Assembly (NCBI GenBank): GCA_905178155.1 | Contig: CAJINV010000004.1 | Location: 6,321,923-6,385,922 of the forward strand | From: Amoebophrya sp. A120 | Lineage: Eukaryota > Sar > Dinophyceae > Syndiniales > Amoebophryaceae | DNA: 64,000 nucleotides | Reading direction: 5' to 3' | In this document: piece by piece, positions 53,562-63,993 of the stretch | How positions within the stretch are numbered: the stretch's first letter is position 1 | Layout of the letters: each line of letters starts with the position of its first letter | The notes under the pieces: model-generated | Told to the model about the DNA's origin: nothing | The model's input: only the letters and a program-made list of their open reading frames with translations | Database searches by the model: none | Program-made: the position numbers and the translations under genes

Positions 53562-54995
53562 GGCTACTCGATCAGGATTTATTTTTCAAGATGTCTCGTG
53601 AAACAGAAGTTGTTCATCCGGCAAATCGACGTTAATATAGTGCAGTGGTTTCGAAAGAAATCACCTTGATGGCAACATGTTGTTGGAGAGGGTCGTGGCC
53701 AGAGAATTCGAGACCAAAGTGAAGGCAAAGAGCGAGACCAAAGTGAAGACTAAGAAAAATTAAACAGTTACTTTTAGTGAGTATTGAAAGCGAAAGAGGC
53801 ACTTATTGTTTCTCTAAAAGATTACCTAGACGTTGCTGCCAGCTCTCTCCTGATATCGAAAAAATAACTCGTAACTTTGATAAAACCTTCGCCAAACATC
53901 CATTTCAAGGATGAATCGGGATCCATTTTTTTTTTCTCTTCTATTTCTTTCGTCTTGATCCTTTTTTTTCTGATGAGAGCGGAACACGCACACAGCCATG
54001 CGAAACGGGCTATCATTTATTTCCCAAACGGCATTACAAGCAGGAGCGCTAGCGCGGTCCAGATGTGTCAGCACTTCTTCAGTTTTTTGCATGTACTTCC
54101 TCGGAGAGGTTCCTGCGCTAGTGCGCAGAAACCATCTTCCCGGCCAGAATACTTAAACCCGGTAGTGCAAATCTACTTTTCGTTTTTCTTTCTGGCAATA
54201 AAGTTTCATGATCCCGACCGCATCAGATCGATGAATCCGACGCGATTTGAATCCATTAGTCACTTTCCGCCTTCCAGAGTTAGTCAGTAACTTGGTGGCG
54301 CTAGTAGGCACGTAGTAGCTGCGACCGCGGACGACCCGCAGGCGCAGACTACGTTGAAATAAAGAACCTGCTGTGCATCATGTCTTCCACAACGGGGGCT
54401 GCGGCTGTTACATTGATGTTCATGAAGTAGACTTCGATAGGCTATAGGGTCTTCAATAAAAGCTCTTATCACCATCTTCGTCGTGCATGCCCGAACTATT
54501 GTACACGGCCCAGAGTGTAGTTGTCTGTTCGTGCACACACGACGAACATGCTCCACTTTTTATAATCAGTCCGAATTGCGTCTTTACTTACACTTGCAAG
54601 CCTGCGTCGTACGGACTGGTTTAGGGTCATTTCGAAGACGAGAGAAATTAATATCTTCGGAAGGTTCTTTTCACAGAGGCAGTAAAGAACTACAAGGGTA
54701 GAAATATACTGAGGAGGTAGACTAGCTGCAGCAAACCAAGACATAAAACGCCAGAGGTTTTCTTGCAGGTACTAGAATTATTATACCAGGGGGTACAACT
54801 TACTTCTCGTGTGCACCATACATGTGTACATCAGCAGGGGAATAGTTTAAGTTTTGGTACAATCTTGGGTCCAAAATAATAATAAAGCCCAACCGGTTGT
54901 GAATAAAATTGTACATGAGCCGCGCCCGTTTAACAAGCTACAAGAGTCTGTCGATCCTCGATTACATATTCAACACTGATCAATCAATCTGAAAC
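53562..54995. other. intergenic stretch
   Basis: About 1.4 kb of mixed, AT-leaning sequence between alpha-SNAP and the large Asn-rich gene. Short frames only; no domain, repeat or RNA gene recognised. Confidence 0.45.
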
Positions 54996-57900
54996 TCACG
55001 GCGACTTCGGATTCGAGGCCCAGTCGAAGACCGCGAAGAAGAAGCTGACGCGGCCCTTCCGCAAAAACTCCTCCGTCTTCCAGGGTCCTTGGTGGATGGC
55101 CGCGCGGCACAGCGATCCCGGCCGCTCGTGTTTATGGAAGCGTCAGGATCGAAATTGACAAAATCGAAAAATTTGTGATGCATGAAATGAATGACGCGAA
55201 ATACGTGTGTTGCAGAGCAGGCAAGTGAGGCCGATTGTGAGCCTGTTTGGGGTTCTAGCTAGAGCTGCTAAAGCAGCATGAGAGAATCAGTCCTCTTTGC
55301 CTAAACAGCATTACAAACTGGATTTAGCAGGCACCACCAGAATTTGTGATGCGCCACTTAGAAACTGGGTTCGAACTGGAATCCATTTTATGCATGACAA
55401 ATTATTTCGATTTTGTCAATTTCGATTCTGACACTTCCATAGTGCTCCCCGCCAAAGTACATCGCGAAGTCGCGCCCCGTATCAAATGCAAAAATGTCTG
55501 GGTCTGGAAGATTGGAAGACTTGTCATGCACATTTTGCACGACCCATGACGCCTGTAATGCATGATCCAGCATCACAGATTTTGTGACGGCTTTTTGATG
55601 CCTATACCGCATGAGGAATACCCCCTCCGCGTAGCAGAAACTGGACTCCTCTCGCTGCTTACGCAGTACAGATTTTCTTCGAATCCAAAGACAGCATGAC
55701 AAGTTGCATCCTTCCAGACCCAGACATTTTTGCATTTGATACCCCGGCCGCGGGGCGATCACGCGCTTCGCCTCGGTTTGCTGCAGTTTCGGGTACTTCG
55801 AAAACCGTTTCTCCGTGAGTTCCCTCGGCCTGCCGATGGTGTGCTCCTTGACCGCGAACTTTCGAATCGGCGCCCACCGGTCGTATCGCGGGTCTAGCGT
55901 AGCGGGTTCTACTACTACGTCCTCGCGTGTCTCGTTTTTCATCGGCACAGTAGTGGAATCATTTGTTGCAGTTCCCTGAAGATGTTCCTCCTCGACAAAA
56001 GCAGCAGCGGCAGGAACAGCAGCTCCACCTGTAGTACCCGGAGCTGGGACGCCGCTGATGAACTCCATCCCCTCGAGCAGGCGGCCGTCTCCCGCAGATG
56101 GACGGGGGGAGGCGGAGGGCGGAAGGTTTATTTGCTCTTCTCCCTCCTTTTCCCCGTCCGCACAAACTTCATTGTCCGGGTGCTGGTGCTCGGGCGGCAC
56201 GACGTGATCCGCGAACTTTTCTTCTGCGAGAACTGCTCCGCCCTGGCACTCCCGCACCTCGTCGCGGATGTCCACGAGTTCAGTCGTGCAGGAAAGAAAA
56301 GAGATCACGCCGTGCAGGTAGTAGAAGTGCTCGTCGATGTGCCACGGCGGCCCGTCCGAGCACTTCTCGTCGTCCGGGGACCGGACGATGCACTGCGCCA
56401 TCCACACCAGCCGGTTCTCGTCCCGTTCCGGGCGGAGCATCTCCTTCGCGCACTCCGGCACCAGCAGCCACTGCTCCGCCAGGTACTTCGCCAAGTCGCA
56501 CAGCCCCTTCGACAGCGTTTGGGCGAGGTCCAGGGAGATGCTCGGCTCCTCCTCCTGCTCGGAGGTTTCTTCATCATCATGCATCTTCTCTGGAGCTGCT
56601 TCTTGTACAACTTTTGGTCCATCTTCTTGAAGAACCGTCGCTGTTGGCCTACTTGTACCAGAACCTCCTTCATCTTCATCAGCCTGAACAATTTCTTCCT
56701 GGCTCTGCTCCGCTTCCTCCACGACATCTAAAAGGCGACTTTTAGCAACAAGTCCTGCTGGAGTAGACGCGGGGGCTCCACCAGAACCATTCTTGCTGTC
56801 AGTGTCATCATGATCCTCCTTCTTCTCGTCGTCCTCCTCGCCCAGTGGTTCTTGTGTGAAGAACCCGTTACTATTTCCACCCGGTGCTGCGCTAAAGGAA
56901 AAGGTCTTCATCTTGCGCAGCTGCTTATCGGTGGAGAACTTCCGGGGTGGAGGTCGGGAAGAAGCTGAAGCTGGTGCTGGAAGTTGTACAACTTCTTCTA
57001 CTCCTGGAGCTTCCTTTTTCTCGTCCGCCCATGTTGAACGTGCTTCTGCTCCTTCGTGCAAAGTCGTCGCAATTGCGGTACGCAGTGGAGGAACGACCTT
57101 CGTGCCTTCGCTGTTCTTCTGCGTTTCAACATAATTATTCCCTGCTCCTTGTTCCAAAGAGCCGCCAACTACGGCCGGTGATGTTGAGGAGGCGCTAGTA
57201 CTACTACAGGGGTTATTTCTACCGCCAGAAGCAGCGCTGCACGTCTTTTGTTGACAAGAACTACTGCCAACAAAAGCAGCCTCCTGCTTGTTCTTCACAC
57301 CCCGCGTCAAACTGCAGCGCAGACTTTCCGCGATCTCCTTTTCCGCGTTCTCCCACTCCTTATCGCTTAATTTCTCGTGATATGGATTGCAAAAATGTCT
57401 GGGTCTGGAAGGAAGTAACTTGTGATGCTGCATTTGGATTCCAAAAAAATCTGTATTGCATGAGCAGCAAGAGAAGTCCAGTTTGGTTTACGCGGAGAGG
57501 GGATTTCTCATGCGGAATAGGCATCAGGAAGGCCTCTAAAAATATGTGATGCTAGATCATGCATTGCAGGCCTCATGGGTCATGGAAAACCTGCATGACA
57601 AATCTCGCAGTCTTCCAGACCCAGACATATTTGCAATTCATACGTGAAGCTTTCGGCAATCAAACACCGAGGACAGCGGGAAGCTGTCGCCCGTCTTCCC
57701 GCCGCTGGCCGCGATCCGGTTGGCGCGCTTTTTCACACGCAGTAAGTCGTCGTTGTTGAACGCGTCCAGCATTTTTCGCACCGTGTCCGGCAACTGCCAT
57801 TTCCCCGTACTTTGCTCCAGCTCAAAAAAGTCCTGCGCCACAACGGTCGCCGGGTAGGAGTAAGGGGACAGCGGCTTCGAATTTGCGTTTGACTGTTGTT

Positions 57901-60900
57901 GTATCCGGTTGTTCGGGGTGGCTGCACCGTTGTTACTGTAAAGAGTCGCGCTGCTTTTGTTCCTCCCCCGGGTGGTTGATGATGTAGCACAACCATGATG
58001 CTGCTGCTGTAGTTGGAGCATCTTGTGTAGCTGACTGTACTGCTGGGATGAGAACAAAGCCGCGTTATTTGGTGTAGCCGACGAGGAGTTTGGTCGGGTA
58101 CAACTACTACTAGCGTTGGTTGGCGTGGCCACCTGCTGCTCCGTGAGCCCGGAAAACCCGGGCTGCAGCGGCTGCAGTCGCGCCATGTAGTGCTGGTCAG
58201 CACCGTTGGACGTTGTCAAGAGGTTATGTGTCACCGATGGATAGTACCCGCTGCACGGCCGGGAGGGATACATCTGCACCTGGCTGTTAATCATCTCGGG
58301 AAACGCACTCACCCGCCCGGGCCGGGCCGGCGTCAAGTCGTCCGGCGAGGTGAACTGCGAAATGCGAGGGAGCGTACTAGAATTCATCGGTTGATGCGCG
58401 GCCAGCGCAGCAGTGGTCCCCGCAGCCGGGTATTGAAGACCATATTGATTATGACTGTGCCCGCTGTTGCTGTTGTTCAGGTTGTTCCCGATCTTGTTCT
58501 CTCTATTTGTTCCCGTATAATAATTTGCGTTGCTGATTATATTTGTTCCGGCCGTAGGTGTCTCTGAGCTGAAGCTTTCCGCCCCCGCACTCTGCGGGCC
58601 GAGCGAATTCAGCGCGGATGGCGCCGGGGAGTAAGCCGGGATGGGCAGAAGCCCGGGGGTCGTCATCGAAAGAACGGTTTGGTGCGAATTGCTAGTTAAC
58701 AGCTGGTTGCCGCCAGGAGCTGCATTCGAAGGATAAGAATTGCTGTTGTAGAAGAGATGCGAAGAGAACTTCCGTTCTAAAGACGTCGGGTTTAGTATTG
58801 CTGTGCCACTAGTACTGCTATTGACCTGCAGGTTCGAGGAGGACAGGTTCGAGGTGCAGCTCTGTTGATTCATGATTTGAACCCGGGGGGCAGCTGCTAC
58901 AACTCCCGGTTGTTGTACTACTGCCCCAAATTCTCTACTTCTGGTCCGCCGGATAGCGTCACGGAAGAACGTCGTGCCGGAACTGCTGTAGTTCTCTACT
59001 TCGTCGCGCAGCTGGTGGCTCGAGCTGGTTCTCCTGCCCATTGTCGATGTTGTCGCTGCAGTATTTGTTCCACCTCCAAGGTGCAGAGACCGCAACACAC
59101 TCTCGTCAAATTTCAAACTCGGAATGGTCCGCGTACGCGCCAGAGGAGGTTCTTGAACGTGGACGACATGCTGCACCTGGCAGTAGGAACTGTCGGATTC
59201 GCACGACTGCCGCCGGTGGTCCTCCTCTTCGTCGTCGTGATAGTTGTATTGACTATTACTAGCATAATTCTCAACATCAACATCTTCATTCGGCTTACTA
59301 TTTGTGCTGCTTTTCTGATGTTCTTGACCGGGTGGGGGAACTGCGCCTACTCCAACGCTCGAGCAACTGGACGACGGGGGCTGGTGATCGAAAAAGGCAG
59401 GAGCTGCTTTGGAAAAACTAGCCATCCTGGAACTGGTAGTACGGGTTTTAGTATTGCGATTGTCGTCTTCTACCAGCAAAACCGACGACCTCCCGCGATC
59501 CAGCTCGTGCGCCAACACCGGCACAACCGGCGCTGGTGGCATTTCTTGAAGATGATGCTGCTGCACTTGTTCCCTCGAATCGACATTGATGCTCATGCTA
59601 TCGTAGTGCGCCGGCGGTGTTTCTGCGGAGTCGTAATTCACGGCCGTGGAGTTGCAGTTGTTGGAATTGTTCGTGGCTGCACCACCGTAGACAGGCGCAT
59701 TTTTACCATAGACCACATCAGCTCGACTGCTCACGTTGATCTGGGTTCTTGTCACATCACATCCACTGCTGGTGTACACCGGCTCTGCAGAGGACTGTTG
59801 CTGCTCTAGCGAAGTTATTGTTGTACTGCCCCCGAGAACCGCTCCGGTTTGCAGCGCGGCCTTATTTGTGGTCCGAAAGTTGTTTGTTGCAGGAACGACG
59901 CCTGCCTGCCCGGTGGTTGTTATGGTCGCGCCGATATGATTCGATTGATTGTTATTCGCGACCCCGGAGGAGGTTGAGGACAGGAAGCCCAAGCCCCCAT
60001 CTCCGACTGGTCGATTCGCATAGGAAAAATTCGACGGTTGGTTGTTGAAAAAGAAACCCTGGGACGACGAGGACAGACCCTCGTCGCGGTGGCCGGCCCA
60101 GGCTGCAGCAACATCTTCTACCGCTTCCTTTTTTTCGACATAATCCACCTCGGCTACCTCTCCATCCTCCCCCACCGGCACTACCTGCTCCACCCAGTTG
60201 CCGCAGGCGTCAAACGTGAACTGCCGCACGTGCCGGCCGCCCGGCGTCAACCCCACATCTTCCGAGACTTCTGTGCGACTGGTCCTGGCACTTCTAGGGG
60301 ATTCATTTGGCGCGCCCGCTTGTCCCGTTTGTTCCCCCCCGGGGAGCAGATCACCTCCTTCACTCGGGAAGAACGGCACCACCGTGCTGCTCGCCCCCGT
60401 GGTCTGCCGATACTGCTGCATGGGCGTGGTTGTCGTGTTCGTCAGGAAGCGGACCGAGGGCAGACTGCCCGTGTGCATACTGGCCGTGTGCGTCACGTTG
60501 CCGGGAATCTGCATCGCGGTCCCGCCCGCCGTAAGGAAGCTCCGAACCGACCGGGAATCTTCCGCATCGTGATGTCCTTCCGCGATTACATTCTCCGGAA
60601 TGTGGAGAAAGCAATTTGGCTGCGCCTGATGATGATCTAGTGCAAGAACAGCTCCTGGATGGTTTTCGTGATTTTTGACGTTGTTGTAGTTCACAGCGAT
60701 GCTATTTGCCCCTTCCATTGTACCACGACGAGTAACAGCACCTTGAGTAGTTGTACAACTAGAGTTCGTCACGCAGCTAGCCTCCACGTCGATGAGGCAT
60801 AAATTTGTTTCCCCCTCGCGGTCCAGCAGGCCGCGCAGCGCCCGGGCTCCGGTGGCCCGCTCAAACCGCAGCATCTTCGCTGCGCACGAGCTAAAGGTCA

Positions 60901-61945
60901 TCAGATCGGAGGGTAAAGGGTGCATCACCGGGGCCTCGTGTTCTTGAGGCTGTGATCTACTTGCGGGAGAAGAGGACGAGGACGAAGGAGGCTGGAGCAA
61001 TTCGCCGCCGTGGTTCATCTGCTGTGGCGAAACAAAGTCGCTGTTACCCAACTCCAACTTTTCTTCGGCGGAGACCAAAAATTCCTTGCCGGTTTGTCGG
61101 TCTTGCACTTGCTTTTGCTCGTCCAGCGGATTAGGATTTTTGCCATTGTAGTTCTCTTCGGAATCGTTCAGCTGTGAATAATTCGGCTCGTCTCCATTTT
61201 GTTCCCCCTCGTCGAAAAAGCTGTTGCGAGGGCGGTCACGCCCAACATCCGCATGGTCGTCTTCACCAGCATTGTTATCGCTTTCTATTTTCTCTTCTGG
61301 CGACTTTCTTTCCGATAGTAGTAAAATTTGCTGAATATTATCCCCTTCCGGGTCGTTCGTGGCTGAGAGGTTCGGGCTGGTCGATTCTTGTATCAAATGT
61401 AAAAATGTCTGGGTCTGGAAGAATGCGCGATTTGTCATGCAGCTTTTCCATGACCCATGAGGTCTGGAATGCAGGACCTAGCATGACAGATTCTGCGCGA
61501 TCTCTCTCATGCCTATCCTGCATGAGAAACTCCCTCGCGACTTGGTCAAAACTGGACGACTTTTGGTAATCATGCAAAACAGATTTTTGCATGCTTCAGA
61601 TTTAGCATGACAAGTTGCATTTTTCCAGACCCAGACATTTTTACATTTGATATCTTGGCTGGGTGTCGTGGGCAAAACGGTTTCTTGGTTATCGGAAATC
61701 GAGTTCTCGCTGCCTTTCCGCTGCGTTTTTGCATCTTCGGGAGTGCTTGTTGACGACGTCCTGGGTAGTAGTTCTTGTAGCTGGGCGGGACGAGTGTCTT
61801 GATTTTTGCAAAGAATAATGTTGTCATTCATTTTGCAGGACAGATTTTCACTGTGTTCTCCGCCGGTCTGTTCTTGGGGGTCCCCGCTATTTTTCCCCGG
61901 GTTTGGGATCGCGGCCGAGTTTGGAGACGCAGTAGACTTTGGCAT
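54996..61945 (-). CDS. large Asn/Gln/Ser-rich protein, function unknown
   Basis: No family recognised. Five exons (61945-61653, 61385-57643, 57375-55742, 55474-55442, 55127-54996) sum to 5835 nt, 1944 aa, with all four introns being introners. The 33-nt exon between E22 and E23 encodes RDFAMYFGGEH. Splicing rebuilds PTTPSQESTSPNLS, DCRKLHEKLSDKEWENA, APRPGRDFAMYFG and GEHERPGSLCRAAIHQG. Most of the first 1200 residues is low complexity (Asn, Gln, Ser, Thr). Islands of order are MRFERATGARALRGLLDRE-like near residue 280 and LPDTVRKMLDAFNNDDLLRV just before E24. A helical block is ISLDLAQTLSKGLCDLAKYL...WHIDEHFYYLHGVISFL. The compact C-terminus is SLCRAAIHQGPWKTEEFLRK...FFFAVFDWASNP. A regulatory role would suit the composition but is not shown. 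Confidence 0.75.
55133..55441. mobile_element. introner E22, family C (309 bp)
   Basis: Ends TATGGAAGCGTCAGGATCG...TTCGATTCTGACACTTCCATA. Flanking repeats are GTGTT (55128-55132) and GTGCT (55442-55446). Removal rebuilds FGGEHERPGSLCRAA. Confidence 0.94.
55480..55741. mobile_element. introner E23, family A (262 bp)
   Basis: Ends TATCAAATGCAAAAATG...TTTTTGCATTTGATA. Exact flanking repeat CCCCG (55475-55479 and 55742-55746). 267 nt are removed. The copy is stop-free in the host frame. Removal rebuilds APRPGRDFAMYFG. Confidence 0.95.
57381..57642. mobile_element. introner E24, family A, inverted orientation (262 bp)
   Basis: Ends TATGGATTGCAAAAATG...TATTTGCAATTCATA. Exact flanking repeat CGTGA (57376-57380 and 57643-57647). 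The interior is the reverse complement of E23. Removal rebuilds DCRKLHEKLSDKEW. Confidence 0.95.
61391..61652. mobile_element. introner E25, family A (262 bp)
   Basis: Ends TATCAAATGTAAAAATG...TTTTTACATTTGATA. Exact flanking repeat TCTTG (61386-61390 and 61653-61657). Removal rebuilds TTPSQESTSPNLSAT. Confidence 0.95.
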
Positions 61946-62590
61946 TTTTTCGGTTTGGGGAATCTACTCGCAAGCGAGTAGTAATAGCTTTTCTGTTCCT
62001 TTTACACTACTTTATCATACTCTACGCTGCAATTTGGGAGTCAGTGGGTATCTCTTTTTAGAGTATGTTGGAAACATAGAGCAAGGTTATAGAGGTAATA
62101 TTTGTGCTCTTGCTAACGCGAAAATGGTAAACATAAAACTTCAACAAAACAACCAGATTCACACTGTGATTTGAAAAAAAAAATGAACGTGCTCACAATT
62201 CGTCCTCGTATTGGAACTTCCACTAGATTTTGCGAAGATCTTCAAGAAACTCGAGACAGTTCGAGTACTTTTTTCTTTCAGACCGTCTCTCCTGTTGAGG
62301 ACATTGCGATCGTATTTTCGTGCGGCTTCATTTAGTTTTTCAAACACGTATTTGGATTTGCTTGTGCGTTCAAACGCTGATCCATGATTCCAAATTGACG
62401 TTGATCTCAGTCATTTTCACATCATACGGAGCGCGCTCGGTGCGGAACAAACCGGAGCTATGACTAACAAACTTGGTGTCCTCCAGCTCTCGTGAATTTG
62501 TGCTGCTATAATTTTTGTCACTATATCCTTATTTCCTTTGGCTTCGATTCGATTTGCTCAACTCATTTCGATTTCGTATCATCATACATT

Positions 62591-62724
62591 TGTATCGTTA
62601 CGTCAGAAGTAGTATATTGCCTGGAGCCCGCACGTCAAACTAGCCCCCAACTACAGCCGATATGCTCGTGAAGGATCGCGGGCGAAAATGTTGATCTTTT
62701 GCCGGATCTTACGAGAGTCGAGAG
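62591..62724. repeat. 134-bp direct repeat, copy 1
   Basis: Begins TGTATCGTTACGTCAGAAGT and is identical, as far as I can read it, to 63151-63284. After the identical part copy 1 has 7 extra bases (CGCAGAG) before the shared AGCTTTGCCAT. Confidence 0.9.
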
Positions 62725-63150
62725 CGCAGAGCTTTGCCATAGAGAGAAGGGGGCTAGGTGACGCCTGGGAGTGTGAGTGAAGTTGGAGTGAACTCTAACA
62801 AATGATCACGAAGTTGAAATGAACAGGGCAAACCACGCACTTGTATCCCGCCCGAGGAGGCGGCGGATGAGTACGTGGGCCTGTGGCCTGGAATGAGAAG
62901 GGTGAGGAGGGTGGGAAAGGAAAAACAGATCGTTCTCCGTCCGCTAGGTCTGAGAATGAGGTGAATGGAGTGAGAGTGAAGTGATGGAATGAAGCGGATC
63001 ACGTTTCGTTTAGCGTGGATGCGTGTCCATACCCCACGGAATGCAAACGAGCTGCCACGAGCGGCTTTACAGCCAATAACCTACTTCCGACTTCGCTCAC
63101 ACAAATTGGATTCCAGACGTACTACTTCGTACTACTAAGGATCCATAATC

Positions 63151-63284
63151 TGTATCGTTACGTCAGAAGTAGTATATTGCCTGGAGCCCGCACGTCAAAC
63201 TAGCCCCCAACTACAGCCGATATGCTCGTGAAGGATCGCGGGCGAAAATGTTGATCTTTTGCCGGATCTTACGAGAGTCGAGAG
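63151..63284. repeat. 134-bp direct repeat, copy 2
   Basis: Second copy, same orientation, 560 bp downstream of copy 1 and about 115 bp from the stop of the macro-domain-like gene. Confidence 0.9.
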
Positions 63285-63399
63285 CTTTGCCATTTTACCA
63301 CAATAGAACAGGCGGGGCGAGACGCGAGCGAGGCCGGCTATGAGAGCGCGAGCGTCTCGCAACGGGAACCAGGAATTTGTATGAAGTGTAAACTCATGC

Positions 63400-63993
63400 T
63401 CATCGGGTGACAGGTGGAAGATACAGGCTTACTTTGACACTCATTTTTTTGCATTTCGTTTTGAAATCATACACAGCACGACCGTAATCGAACTTGCACC
63501 CGCCCGCGGAGCCAGTGCCGATGTTCATCGGTATGGCGATTGTGCGGCACTTTGGTGTGAGTGACTTTTTGTTCTCTTCCTTGATGTAATTGTAGATGTT
63601 GTTCATGTTGTGACGAAACAGGGATAGACGCGCTTCTTTCCCATCATCGGTTGCGTGGCCGTCCCAAATTGTCTTGAACGAATTTGGTTCAGCAGCCGGT
63701 GGGTTTCCCTTGCGAAACATTGTGTAAATGTTGCAAACACGTCCTGAAATCTCAAATGAACCGCATGGCTTGTCTTTGGCTGGTAAATGATATTTCGAAG
63801 CGGAAGGGAAGATAGCATACAAATCCTTTGCGATGCCCTTTGCTTGGGTGATCGGGGATGTGCATGCAATGTGCAAAAACAAATCTTCGTTGCCATGACC
63901 AAACTGACCTCTTGTGGCGCCGTGTAGAAGGTCTAGCTGAAACTTGAACTTCGCGCCCTCTTTCAGCTTCGTCACCTGCGGGCGCAGGTCCAA
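63400..63993 (-). CDS. macro-domain-like (ADP-ribose-binding) protein, partial
   Basis: At least 197 codons, open to the right edge, so the true start may lie beyond the window. The pattern fits a macro (Appr-1''-P processing) fold. It has LFLHIACTSPITQAKGIAKD followed by LYAIFPSASKYH, where the family has a GxGIAxxIxxxFPxxY segment. Next come CGSFEISGRVCNIYTMF, matching the strand pair with xxGDxxxxxxxxIxNxxxQ. Then RLSLFRHNMNNIYNYIKEEN and TIAIPMNIGTGSAGG, matching the conserved IAxPxIGxGxGGG loop. It ends VKVSLYLPP. Macro domains bind ADP-ribose and its derivatives, and some hydrolyse them. No introners, and little of the Ser/Thr low complexity that fills its neighbours. Assignment is by motif pattern only. 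Confidence 0.6.
   Translation of the reverse strand: MDLRPQVTKLKEGAKFKFQLDLLHGATRGQFGHGNEDLFLHIACTSPITQAKGIAKDLYAIFPSASKYHLPAKDKPCGSFEISGRVCNIYTMFRKGNPPAAEPNSFKTIWDGHATDDGKEARLSLFRHNMNNIYNYIKEENKKSLTPKCRTIAIPMNIGTGSAGGCKFDYGRAVYDFKTKCKKMSVKVSLYLPPVTR

Larger units (their letters stand above)
61946..63399. other. intergenic stretch containing a direct repeat
   Basis: About 1.45 kb without a supported gene. It holds two copies of a 134-bp direct repeat 560 bp apart, described separately. Confidence 0.5.

Noticed and set aside
10516-61652. Introner repeats as a CRISPR-like or satellite array
   Set aside because: Copies are dispersed, each has inverted repeats and its own flanking duplication, and each sits at a coding junction. 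Spacing is irregular and there are no unique spacers.
3534-61652. Introners as Tc1/mariner elements duplicating TA
   Set aside because: Although all ends begin and finish with TA, keeping just one TA does not restore the frame in several genes (for example E3). Only the 5-bp repeat outside TAT...ATA works throughout.
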